Below, in pieces: positions 42,657-52,324 of a stretch of DNA of 64,000 nt (its first letter is position 1; each line of letters begins with the position of its first letter). The translations under genes were made by a program, and so were the position numbers. The notes under the pieces are model-generated. The model was not told where the DNA came from, did not search any database, and saw only the letters and a program-made list of their open reading frames with translations. Source of the DNA: Streptomyces humicola (GTDB taxonomy: Bacteria; Actinomycetota; Actinomycetes; Streptomycetales; Streptomycetaceae); the NCBI RefSeq assembly GCF_024436035.1, contig NZ_JANFNG010000011.1, forward strand, positions 62,001-126,000, read 5' to 3'.

Positions 42657-43204
42657 ACGTACTGGAGCAGCCCGTACGTGAAGTGCGCGATGAGACGGTC
42701 CCCTGTCGAGGGGTCGGTGAAGGCGAGCCGCCAGCGGGTCGGGGCATCGCCTTCGAGCGGGGTCGCGGGCGGAAAGGCCCGCGCCACCTCGTCCACCGTG
42801 CACGACCACGGCTGAAGGTCCTCCCGGCCGCGCAGTACGGGAGCGGGCGCCCCCGGGGCGCGTACCAGCCAGTCGTTCCAGACCCGGCCGCCGGGCCCGA
42901 GCAGTGCCTCGAACCGCAGATCGGGCCAGAGCGGCAACGTCCACGACAGCGCCTCGCAGTCGATGTCGCCGATCCGCCGTGCGGTGGCCGAATCGGGCGG
43001 GCCGAGCACCGCCCGGTAGCGGCCCTCGCCCTGCGGGAACGTGCGCGACCGGATCATCGCCTGCCAGCGGCGGTTGGCCTCGCGCATGTCGGCGCGTGAC
43101 ACCCCGAGAGTGCGCAGCGCCCGCTCGACCAGTTCCGGGCGGTGATCGGCCATCCGGCGCAGCAGTACGAGCTGGAACTGCGCGGCCCCGAAACCCGTGG
43201 CCAT
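42638..43204 (-). CDS. Conserved hypothetical protein
   Basis: A 188-residue soluble protein from ATG 43204 (MATGFGAAQFQLVLLRRMAD) with GAGGAGG upstream. It has no signal peptide, membrane segment or catalytic motif that I recognise. RRIGDIDCEALSWTLPLWPD is a notable central stretch, and SWTVDEV-like acidic loops follow. The last residues (DEPAD) and stop are encoded by the tandem repeat at 42601-42656, so the C-terminus may vary between strains. It lies upstream of the HAD gene on the same strand with a 195-bp gap. Confidence 0.75.
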   Translation of the reverse strand: MATGFGAAQFQLVLLRRMADHRPELVERALRTLGVSRADMREANRRWQAMIRSRTFPQGEGRYRAVLGPPDSATARRIGDIDCEALSWTLPLWPDLRFEALLGPGGRVWNDWLVRAPGAPAPVLRGREDLQPWSCTVDEVARAFPPATPLEGDAPTRWRLAFTDPSTGDRLIAHFTYGLLQYVDEPAD

Positions 43205-43310
43205 CACGCCTTCCTCCTCACGACGACAGGTCATACCGCACCTAACAGTGTGACCATGGTGCTTACCAGCGCTTACCGGCGTTCACCGGACCAGCTGGGA
43301 GGAGCCGTCG

Positions 43311-45392
43311 ATGGCGCAGGACGACACGACCCTTCCCCCGACCCCCGCCGACACCGCAGGGACCACCGTCCCCGGCGAGGGCCGGCCACGCCGCACCGTA
43401 CTCGTGGCGATGAGCGCACTGCTGCTCGGGCTGCTGATCGCGGCACTCGATCAGACCATCGTCTCCACGGCCCTGCCCACCATCGTGAGCGATCTCGGCG
43501 GCATGCAGCACCTGTCCTGGGTGGTCACCGCGTATCTGCTCGCCTCCACTGCGGCGACGCCGCTGTGGGGCAAGCTCGGCGACCAGTACGGCCGCAAGAA
43601 GCTCTTCCAGACCGCGATCGTGATCTTCCTCGTCGGCTCGGCGCTGTGCGGACTCAGCCAGAACATGGGCGAGCTGATCGGCTTCCGTGCGCTGCAGGGG
43701 CTCGGCGGCGGCGGATTGATCGTGCTGTCGATGGCGATCGTCGGCGACATCGTGCCACCCCGCGACCGAGGCCGCTACCAGGGGCTCTTCGGCGCGGTCT
43801 TCGGAGCCAGCAGCGTGCTCGGGCCGTTGCTCGGCGGGCTGTTCGTGGACAATCTCTCCTGGCGCTGGGTCTTCTACATCAATCTGCCGATCGGGCTGGT
43901 CGCGCTCGCCGTCATCGCCGCCGTGCTGCGGATTCCCGTCCACCGCAACCGCCACACCATCGACTACGCGGGCACAGCCGTCATCGCGGGCGTGGCCACC
44001 TGTCTGGTGCTCGTCGCCTCGCTCGGCGGCACGACATGGGCCTGGGGCTCATGGCAGATCATCGGGCTCGCCGCGCTCGGGGTCGTGCTGCTCGCCGTCT
44101 TCATCGCCATCGAGCGCACGGCTGCGGAACCCGTTCTGCCGCTGGGGCTGTTCCGCATCCGCAGCTTCTGGCTCTGCTCGGTCATCGGCTTCGTCGTCGG
44201 CTTCGCGATGTTCGGCGGGATGACCTATCTACCGACCTTCCTGCAGGTGGTGCACGGGGTGACGCCGACGCTCTCCGGCGTTCACATGCTGCCGATGGTC
44301 GTCGGCATGCTGATCGCCTCCACCGGTTCCGGCCAGCTCGTCAGCCGCACCGGCCACTACAAGATCTTCCCGGTTCTCGGCACCGCCGTCATCATCTGCG
44401 GTCTGCTCCTGCTGCACACGCTCACCGAGTTCAGCAGCACGCTCACGATGAGCCTGGTCTTCTTCGTCTTCGGCTTCGGGCTCGGCCTCGTGCTGCAGGT
44501 GCTGGTGCTCATCGTGCAGAACTCGGTCGGCTACGAGGACCTCGGCGTCGCCACCTCGGGCGTGACCTTCTTCCGTTCTATCGGCGCGTCGTTCGGCGTC
44601 GCCATCTTCGGCACCATCTTCGCCAACCGCCTGGCCGGCGAGCTGAAGACGGCACTGGCCGGCATGGCGCTGCCGCCCGGCTTCGATCCGGCCGTGCTGC
44701 GGTCCGATCCGCACACCATCGCGACGCTGCCCGCCAGCGCCAGGGCGGCCGTGCTGCACGCGTACTCGGTGTCCATCACGGCGGTGTTCCTGTACGCGGT
44801 GCCGGTCGCCGCGGTGGCGTTCGTGCTGGCCTGGCTCCTCAAGGAGCAGCCGCTGCGCGGCTCGGTGACCGCGCCCGACGCCAGCGAGACCCTCGCCACC
44901 AACCCCGTCGAGCGAACCTCTCGGGAGGAGGTGGCACGTGCCCTGACGTGTCTGGGCACGCGCGAGGGGCGGCGCGACCTGTACCTGCGGATCACCGAAC
45001 GGGCCGGGCTCGACCTGCACCCGGCCTCCAGCTGGCTGCTGTTGCGCATCAACCGCTACGGTTCGACCTCACCGCAGCTGCTCACCGACCGCACCGACGT
45101 CCCGGCGGACGTCATCGCCCACGCGGCGGAGGAGCTGGAGGTGCGACGCCTCACCGACCGCGAGGGCACTGTGCTGCTGCTGAGCGATGCGGGACGGCGG
45201 ACGGCGGAACGGCTTGTCGAGGCGCGCGCGTCGGTCCTCGCCGACATGCTCGGCGACTGGTGGGACCCGTCCCGCGAGGACGCCGATCTCGGCCGTCTGC
45301 TCAAGCAGTTGAGCGCTCACCTGTGCGGTGACGACCGCGACCGGCCCGCGCGGCCGGAGTCCCTCACACGTACCTCACCTGCAACTCCTTGA
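43311..45392 (+). CDS. DHA2-type MFS drug exporter fused to a C-terminal winged-helix domain
   Basis: A 693-residue protein. Residues ~30-515 form a 14-helix DHA2 transporter with LDQTIVSTALPTIVSDLGG in TM1, GKLGDQYGRKKLF for motif A and GRYQGLFGAVFGASSVLGPL for motif C. Residues ~545-680 are soluble: EEVARALTCLGTREGRRDLY then a MarR-like winged helix (SSWLLLRINRYGS; LEVRRLTDREGTVLLLSDAG; RRTAERLVEARASVLADML). The fusion suggests that the exporter carries its own sensing or regulatory domain. GGAGGAG precedes the ATG. The 3' end overlaps the convergent P450 gene by 29 bp. Confidence 0.9.
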   Translation: MAQDDTTLPPTPADTAGTTVPGEGRPRRTVLVAMSALLLGLLIAALDQTIVSTALPTIVSDLGGMQHLSWVVTAYLLASTAATPLWGKLGDQYGRKKLFQTAIVIFLVGSALCGLSQNMGELIGFRALQGLGGGGLIVLSMAIVGDIVPPRDRGRYQGLFGAVFGASSVLGPLLGGLFVDNLSWRWVFYINLPIGLVALAVIAAVLRIPVHRNRHTIDYAGTAVIAGVATCLVLVASLGGTTWAWGSWQIIGLAALGVVLLAVFIAIERTAAEPVLPLGLFRIRSFWLCSVIGFVVGFAMFGGMTYLPTFLQVVHGVTPTLSGVHMLPMVVGMLIASTGSGQLVSRTGHYKIFPVLGTAVIICGLLLLHTLTEFSSTLTMSLVFFVFGFGLGLVLQVLVLIVQNSVGYEDLGVATSGVTFFRSIGASFGVAIFGTIFANRLAGELKTALAGMALPPGFDPAVLRSDPHTIATLPASARAAVLHAYSVSITAVFLYAVPVAAVAFVLAWLLKEQPLRGSVTAPDASETLATNPVERTSREEVARALTCLGTREGRRDLYLRITERAGLDLHPASSWLLLRINRYGSTSPQLLTDRTDVPADVIAHAAEELEVRRLTDREGTVLLLSDAGRRTAERLVEARASVLADMLGDWWDPSREDADLGRLLKQLSAHLCGDDRDRPARPESLTRTSPATP

Positions 45393-46608
45393 TGCCGTTG
45401 AGCCATGCCGACCGCAGGCGCCGCGGCGCGCCGGCGAGGCTGATGCCGGGGATGGCGTCGGCGATCGCATTGAAGATCAGGTCGATCTCCAGGCGGGCGA
45501 GGTTGGCGCCGAGGCAGAAGTGCGGGCCACCACCGCCGAAACCCAGGTGCGGGTTGGGGTCGCGGGTGATGTCGAAGACGTCGGGGCGGTCGAAGACGTC
45601 CGGGTCGTTGTTGGCGGAGGCGTAGAAGATGCCGACGCGCTGGCCCTCGCGTATGTGCTGCCCGCCGAGTCCGGTGTCGCAGGTCGCGGTGCGCTGGAAG
45701 GAGACCACCGGGGTCGCCCAGCGCACGATCTCGTCGGCGGCGGTGGCCGGGCGCTCGCGTTTGTACAGCTCCCACTGGTCGGGGTGGGTGAGGAAGGCGT
45801 GCATGCCGTGGGTGATCGCATTGCGCGTCGTCTCGTTGCCGGCGACGGCGAGGAGCAGGACGAAGAAGCCGAACTCGTCCGAGCCGAGGTTGCCTTCGTC
45901 CTCGGCGGCGACGAGCGAGCTGACGATGTCCCTGGCGGGGCACTCCTTGCGCGCCGCGGCGAGGTTCATCGCGTACGAGATGAGCTCCATCGCCGAATCG
46001 GTGCCGATCTCCTCGGTGATGGCGAGCTCCGGGTCGTCGTACCCGACCATCTTGTTGGACCAGTCGAAGATCTTGGCCCGGTCGCCCTGCGGTATGCCGA
46101 TCAGCTCTGCGATGGCCTGCAGCGGCAGCTCGACGGCGACCTCGGAGACGAAGTCGCCGCTTCCGGCCTCCTTGGCGGTGGCCACGATGCGCCGGGCGCG
46201 CTCACGCAGGGCGTCCTCCAGCTTGCGTATGGAGCGCGGCGTGAAACCGCGCTGGACGATCTGGCGGACGCGGGTGTGCTCGGGAGGGTCCATGTTGAGC
46301 ATGATCAGCCGCTGCACGTCGATCTGATCCCGCGTCATCGACTCGTTGAAGCGGATGATCGCCGTGTTGAGGTAGGAGGAGAAGATCTCCGGCTTGGTGG
46401 AGACCTCCTTGACGTCCTCGTGGCGGGTGACGACCCAGTAGCCGTCGTCGTCGAACCCGGCGATGCCCCGGGGCTGGGCGTTCCACCACACGGGGGCGGT
46501 CTGCCGCAGCTGCGCCAGTTCCGGCAGCGGAACGCGCTGGTGGTAGAGGTCGGGATCGGTGAAGTCGAAGCCATCGGGCAGCGCTGGGCAGGACATCGGC
46601 GACTCCAT
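45364..46608 (-). CDS. Cytochrome P450 (CYP125-like)
   Basis: A 414-residue P450. The I-helix oxygen motif is AVAGNETTRNAITH, the ExxR is ADEIVRW, and the heme loop is GFGGGGPHFCLGANLARLEI (Cys ligand). The substrate-recognition part and the head-to-head pairing with a steroid-type thiolase suggest the CYP125 group, which in mycobacteria oxidises the terminal carbon of the sterol side chain. An operator-like site (AGTAACGAGTTCTA) lies 33 bp before ATG 46608. A [3Fe-4S]-type ferredoxin under a similar site at 60117 is a likely electron donor. Exact CYP number needs a database comparison. Confidence 0.88.
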   Translation of the reverse strand: MESPMSCPALPDGFDFTDPDLYHQRVPLPELAQLRQTAPVWWNAQPRGIAGFDDDGYWVVTRHEDVKEVSTKPEIFSSYLNTAIIRFNESMTRDQIDVQRLIMLNMDPPEHTRVRQIVQRGFTPRSIRKLEDALRERARRIVATAKEAGSGDFVSEVAVELPLQAIAELIGIPQGDRAKIFDWSNKMVGYDDPELAITEEIGTDSAMELISYAMNLAAARKECPARDIVSSLVAAEDEGNLGSDEFGFFVLLLAVAGNETTRNAITHGMHAFLTHPDQWELYKRERPATAADEIVRWATPVVSFQRTATCDTGLGGQHIREGQRVGIFYASANNDPDVFDRPDVFDITRDPNPHLGFGGGGPHFCLGANLARLEIDLIFNAIADAIPGISLAGAPRRLRSAWLNGIKELQVRYV

Positions 46609-46640
46609 AGCTGACAGCCCATCAGATGTCGCTTGAAGGT

Positions 46641-46654
46641 AGTAACGAGTTCTA
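46641..46654. promoter_or_regulatory. KstR-like operator upstream of the P450
   Basis: AGTAACGAGTTCTA fits TnnAACnnGTTnnA at 7 of 8 fixed positions (A for the first T). It is 33 bp before the P450 ATG. Confidence 0.6.
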
Positions 46655-46755
46655 CAAGTGGCAAGGGGCGTGACACGGCTTGCGGGAGCGCATACGCCGA
46701 GACGTGCGACGCACAACCCTTGCGCGACCGTACCCGGGGTAATACAACTGCGGGA

Positions 46756-47993
<1,238 letters not shown>

Positions 47994-48145
47994 AGGCGGT
48001 GCGGGGCGTACGGGTGCGCGACACAGCACTCCGCGCACCCATGCGCCCTCATCTGCCAGCGATCACGGTGTGGCGTGCCCGCACGGATGAAGAAGACGCC
48101 CCGCGCCCCTGCAGTGATGACCTGGCGGCCGAGCCCGGTAGTCCT

Positions 48146-48186
48146 TTGAAGTAGGCAGCATGTCAAGCGGAGTTGCTAACTACTTC
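48146..48186. repeat. 8-bp inverted repeat at the end of the ECF cassette
   Basis: TGAAGTAG (48146-48153) and CTACTTCA (48179-48186), spacer 25 bp. It overlaps the last codon of the S-component gene, and may be part of a terminator or a regulator site. The 150 bp between it and the thiolase hold nothing else I can identify. Confidence 0.6.
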
Positions 48187-48988
48187 AGGTGAATCGTGCT
48201 GGCGCGTCGAACGCCGCGCGGCGGGTGGCGCGGCGCAGGGCAGCGAGGACCGGGGCGCCCAGGGCGAAGGTCAGCACCGCGGTGAGGGCGGCACGCGGGA
48301 GGTCCCACCCCAGCGACGTGGTCAGGCAGTAGGCGGCGAACCGGGCGAGATTCTCCGGCAGCGGTGCGCCCGGTACGTAGGAGACGCCGGACGCCATGCC
48401 CGCAACGTACGGCCAGCCCTGGAGGTTCATCACCGTGCCGTAGAGGACGGACGAGACGACGCCGTACCCCGCCACCAGGGCCAGCTCGCGGCGGCCGCGG
48501 AGAGCATCAGGACCGGGCAGCAGCCCGGCACCCATGGACACCCAGCCCATGCTGAGCATCTGGAACGGCATCCAGGGGCCGACGCCGCCGGTCAGCAGGG
48601 CGGAGGCGAACATCGACACCGCACCGAGCACGAAGCCGAAACCCGGGCCGAGCACCCTTCCCGCCAGCACCATCAGGAAGAACATCGGCTCGATCCCGGC
48701 CGTGCCCGCACCGAGCGGCCGCAGCGCCGCACCCGTGGCCGCCAGCACCCCCAGCATCGCGACGGACTTGGCGTCGAGGCCGGTGTCGGAGACGGTCGCG
48801 ACGGCCACCGCCAGCAGCAGCGGCAGCAGGGCGGCGAACAGCCACGGCGCATCGGTGCTGTGGGCGAGGCCCGAACCGGGGTCGGCGAGCAGCGGCCAGC
48901 CGAAGGCGACGACCCCGACCGCCGAGACGAGGGCGAGGGCGCACACCGACCGGGCGCCGAGACGCACGGGGTTGACGCGACGCGTCAC
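48185..48988 (-). CDS. ECF transporter S component
   Basis: A 267-residue membrane protein with six or seven hydrophobic segments (e.g. LFAALLPLLLAVAVATV, FFLMVLAGRVLGPGFGFVLG). The loop GGVGPWMPFQMLSMGWVSMG is typical of ECF substrate-binding subunits related to CbrT/DUF-type S components. It overlaps the ATPase stop by 4 bp (ATGA) and is the last gene of a five-gene coupled operon. Substrate is not shown by sequence; vitamins and cofactors are the usual ligands. Confidence 0.87.
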   Translation of the reverse strand: MTRRVNPVRLGARSVCALALVSAVGVVAFGWPLLADPGSGLAHSTDAPWLFAALLPLLLAVAVATVSDTGLDAKSVAMLGVLAATGAALRPLGAGTAGIEPMFFLMVLAGRVLGPGFGFVLGAVSMFASALLTGGVGPWMPFQMLSMGWVSMGAGLLPGPDALRGRRELALVAGYGVVSSVLYGTVMNLQGWPYVAGMASGVSYVPGAPLPENLARFAAYCLTTSLGWDLPRAALTAVLTFALGAPVLAALRRATRRAAFDAPARFT

Positions 48989-50601
48989 TGCGACTCCCCA
49001 AGGACGCAGGCCACCTGAGTGACCGTCAGCCAGGGCTGTGGCTGCAGCACCTTGGCGACCTGCGGGGCGAAGGCGGGGGAGGAGACCACGACCTCGGCGG
49101 TCGGTGCGTCGGCGACGATCTCGCCCTCGGCCATGATCACCACCCGGTGGGCGACCTCAGCGGCGAGCTCCACGTCGTGCGTGGCGAGAACAACCGCATG
49201 GCCGCCGCCGGCCAGCGCCCGCAGCTGCGCGACCAACCGGGACTTGGCCGCGTAGTCGAGGCCGCGCGTCGGCTCGTCCAGCAGGATCAGCGGCGGACGG
49301 GCGGTGAGCACGATCGCCAGGGCGAGGCTCAGGCGCTGTCCCTCCGACAGGTCGCGCGGATGCGCCCGGCCGGCAACGCCTGGCAGCAGGTCGTCCACGA
49401 GCGCCCGGCAGGTGCCGGGCGGGACCTGCGCATCGGCGTCGGCCGCCGCGCATTCGGCGGCCACCGTGTCCGCGTACAGCAGATCGCGCGGCTCCTGCGG
49501 TACGAGGCCGACGCGGCGCACCAGTTGCTGCGGGCGCGTGCGGTGCGGGACCGCATCGCCGACGCGCACCGAACCGCCGCCCGGTGCGTGCAGACCGGCG
49601 AAGGAGCCGAGCAGCGTCGACTTCCCGGCGCCGTTGCGGCCCATCACCGCGACCACCTCGCCCGGCCGCACGGCCACGTCCACGCCGCGCAGCGCCTGGA
49701 TCCGGCCGCGCCGCACGCACAGCCCGGACGACTCCGCGACGGCACGTCCGGCCTCCGGCGCCGCGGGAAGCGGATCCGCCGTGCACTGCGCCAGGCGCTC
49801 CCGCAGGCCGGACGCCCGGCGCCGCGCGTCGCGCACCGACAGCGGAAGAGGGCTCCAACCGGCCAGCCGGCCCAGCCTCACGACGGGCGGGGCCACCTGC
49901 GAGACGGCCATCACCTCAGCCGGTTCGCCCACCACCGGCGCGGCGCCGGGCCCGGGCAGCAGCACCACCTGGTCCGCGTACTGCACCACCCGTTCCAGGC
50001 GGTGCTCCGCCATCAGCACGGTCGTCCCCAGGTCGTGAACGAGGCGCTGCAGCACCGCGAGCACCTCCTCGGCCGCTGCCGGGTCGAGCGCCGAGGTCGG
50101 CTCGTCGAGGACGAGGACCCTCGGGTGGACGGTGAGCACGGAGCCGATGGCGACACGCTGCCGCTGTCCGCCGGACAGGCTCGCGACCGGGCGGTCCCGC
50201 AGCTCGGCGAGGCCCAGCAGATCCAGCGTCTCCTCGACGCGCCGCCGCATCACATCGGCAGGCATGCCCAGGGACTCCATGCCGTAGGCGAGTTCGTCCT
50301 CGACGGTGTCGGTGACGAAGTGCGCGAGCGGGTCCTGGCCCACGGTGCCGACCAAATCGGCCAGTTCGCGCGGCTTGTGGGTACGGGTGTCGCGTCCGCC
50401 GACCGTCACCCGGCCGCTCAGCGTGCCCCCGGTGAAGTGCGGCACGAGACCGCTCACCGCGCCGAGCAGTGTCGACTTGCCGACCCCGGACTCGCCGACC
50501 AGCAGGCACAGTTCGCCTTCCTGGATGGTCAGGTCGACGGAGCGCAGGACGGGCTCGTGCGCCCCGTCGTAGGTGACCGAGACCTCCTCGAAACGGATCA
50601 C
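48985..50601 (-). CDS. ECF transporter ATPase, two fused ABC domains
   Basis: A 538-residue protein with two complete ABC ATPases. Domain 1: Walker A GESGVGKSTLLGAV, signature SLSGGQRQRVAIGSVLTV, Walker B VLVLDEPTSALDPAA. Domain 2: Walker A GRNGAGKSTLLGSF, signature LSEGQRLSLALAIVL, Walker B LILLDEPTRGLDYAAKS. This corresponds to fused EcfA and EcfA'. GTG 50601 overlaps the EcfT stop (GTGA). A longer upstream frame overlaps EcfT and is a shadow. Confidence 0.93.
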   Translation of the reverse strand: MIRFEEVSVTYDGAHEPVLRSVDLTIQEGELCLLVGESGVGKSTLLGAVSGLVPHFTGGTLSGRVTVGGRDTRTHKPRELADLVGTVGQDPLAHFVTDTVEDELAYGMESLGMPADVMRRRVEETLDLLGLAELRDRPVASLSGGQRQRVAIGSVLTVHPRVLVLDEPTSALDPAAAEEVLAVLQRLVHDLGTTVLMAEHRLERVVQYADQVVLLPGPGAAPVVGEPAEVMAVSQVAPPVVRLGRLAGWSPLPLSVRDARRRASGLRERLAQCTADPLPAAPEAGRAVAESSGLCVRRGRIQALRGVDVAVRPGEVVAVMGRNGAGKSTLLGSFAGLHAPGGGSVRVGDAVPHRTRPQQLVRRVGLVPQEPRDLLYADTVAAECAAADADAQVPPGTCRALVDDLLPGVAGRAHPRDLSEGQRLSLALAIVLTARPPLILLDEPTRGLDYAAKSRLVAQLRALAGGGHAVVLATHDVELAAEVAHRVVIMAEGEIVADAPTAEVVVSSPAFAPQVAKVLQPQPWLTVTQVACVLGESQ

Positions 50602-51662
50602 CGCGCATCTCCCCTCGGCAGGAGGGCGGGAACGAGCCCGACGAGCAGCGCGCCCGCGGGCCACAACGGCAGCACCGGTGCAGTGAGCGGCACGGCGGGC
50701 GGGGTGAGCGCCCGCGGATCGAGCGCCGCCGCCCAGATCGTCAGCGCCCCCACCGCGACGCCCGAGCCGGAGACCAGCCATGCGCGGGCGCCCCAGCGGT
50801 CGGGCCGGTAACGCGTGCGGATGCTGCGCCGTCCGCCGAGCCACAGCCCGGCGAGCGATGCCGTGACGCCAAGCAGCAGCACGGGCAGCCCGAGCCCCGC
50901 ACCCTCCGCCGCCAGCAGTCCGTACGTGCCCGCGCACACGCCCAGCAACCCGCCCATCGTCAGAGCCGCCGTCAACCGCCGGACGGCGCATGGCACTTCG
51001 GCGGTACGGCCGTAGCCGCGGGCGTCCATCGCGGCCGCCAGGGCGACGGAACGTTCCAACGCGCCTTCCAGCACCGGCAGCCCGACCTGCAGCAGCGCCG
51101 TGATCCCCGTGTCGGCGCGGCCGCGCAACCGCCTGGCCGCGCACAGCCGTTGCACGTCCGCGACGAGATTCGGGGCGAAGGTCATCGCAACGACGACCGC
51201 GACCCCCGCCTCGTACAGCGCGCCGGGCAGGGACTTCAGCAGCCGGGCCGGATGGGCGAGCGCGTTGGCCGCGCCCACGCACGACAGCAGCGCGGCGAGC
51301 CTCACCCCGTCGTACGCCGCGAAGACCAGGCCCTCGGCGGTGACGGGGCCGCCGATCCGCACTCCCTGCGCCCAGTGCGGCAGCGGTATGCGGGGCAGCG
51401 TCAGGAGCACATGCGTGCCGGGAACCGGGGAGCCGAGCGCGATCGCGAAGACCAACCGGATCACGACCACGGCGATCCCGAGCTTGAGGAAGGCGCCGTA
51501 GCTCCGCGACCACGGCGCGTCGGTGCGGCACACGACGACGACATAGCCGGCCACCGCCACCAGCAGCGCGAGCAGCAACGGGTTGCCCGTGCGCGACGCG
51601 GCGGTGGCGAGCCCGAGCGCCCACAGCCACCACGCTCCGGCATGCACATGCATGACGTTCAC
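50598..51662 (-). CDS. ECF transporter transmembrane component EcfT (CbiQ-like)
   Basis: A 354-residue membrane protein with about six helices. The family coupling motifs are ARRLRGR and AMDARGYGR, the Ala-Arg-Gly signatures that contact the ATPase. It couples ATP hydrolysis to the S component. GTG 51662 overlaps the stop of the preceding gene (51659), so all five genes of the operon are translationally coupled. The next gene starts within its stop. Confidence 0.92.
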   Translation of the reverse strand: MNVMHVHAGAWWLWALGLATAASRTGNPLLLALLVAVAGYVVVVCRTDAPWSRSYGAFLKLGIAVVVIRLVFAIALGSPVPGTHVLLTLPRIPLPHWAQGVRIGGPVTAEGLVFAAYDGVRLAALLSCVGAANALAHPARLLKSLPGALYEAGVAVVVAMTFAPNLVADVQRLCAARRLRGRADTGITALLQVGLPVLEGALERSVALAAAMDARGYGRTAEVPCAVRRLTAALTMGGLLGVCAGTYGLLAAEGAGLGLPVLLLGVTASLAGLWLGGRRSIRTRYRPDRWGARAWLVSGSGVAVGALTIWAAALDPRALTPPAVPLTAPVLPLWPAGALLVGLVPALLPRGDAR

Positions 51663-52324
51663 GACTGCCGCCCGCGTCGCCGGGCCTGCCAGAACCCGGC
51701 CGCGGCGAGGGCGAGCACGGCCGCGGCCCCGGCGAGGACGCCGACGGACGGTCCGCTGCGAGAGCGGCCCGCGGCCGCCGGTGCGGCGGATGCGCCGCTC
51801 CGGACGGGGCCGCTCGCCTCCTCACCGCAGCCGGACTGCGGATATCCCGCGATCGCGCAGATCATCCCGGACGCGCTGTACCGCAGCGGCTTGGCGACCG
51901 CGGCGAGCGCATCGGCCGCGCTTGCGCCCGCGGGCACCTGGGCGCACGCGGTGTGCTCGGCGGGCGGGGTGGCGCCGGGCCGGGCGTCGTCGGCGGTGCC
52001 GAAGTCCAGCACCAGGGCGATGCGTTTCATCCCCGGCCTGGGCGCCGAACTGGCGCATATCCGGCCGAATGCGGCGTCATCGCGAGGGTGTGCCGCGCCG
52101 CCGGAGTCCGCGCTCACCGCGAACCGCCAGCCCTCCACGTCCCCGTCGGGCGGGGTGGTCGCCGCCGGTCCTTCCTGCGCGAACGACCAGGAGCCGCTCG
52201 TCCGTTGCCAGAACGACCAGTAGCGGTAACCGGCCGCCCGCGCCGGGCTCACCGATACCGTCAGCAATCCGGTGAGCAGGCAGGCGAGCAGCCCGGCCGA
52301 CAACAGTGCCCTGCATCCGGTCAC
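51659..52324 (-). CDS. SCO2322-family secreted, C-terminally anchored protein
   Basis: A 221-residue protein from GTG 52324 with a signal peptide (LLSAGLLACLLTGLLTVSVS, cut near ARA|AG), a small extracellular domain opening with YRYWSFWQRTSGSWSFAQEG, and a C-terminal membrane segment (VGVLAGAAAVLALAAAGFWQ) followed by RRRGR. It has three or four Cys. The family is known only by its Streptomyces locus name. It always seems to travel with an ECF cassette, so it probably helps in ligand capture or presentation; this is inference. Both ends overlap neighbouring genes. Confidence 0.85.
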   Translation of the reverse strand: MTGCRALLSAGLLACLLTGLLTVSVSPARAAGYRYWSFWQRTSGSWSFAQEGPAATTPPDGDVEGWRFAVSADSGGAAHPRDDAAFGRICASSAPRPGMKRIALVLDFGTADDARPGATPPAEHTACAQVPAGASAADALAAVAKPLRYSASGMICAIAGYPQSGCGEEASGPVRSGASAAPAAAGRSRSGPSVGVLAGAAAVLALAAAGFWQARRRGRQS

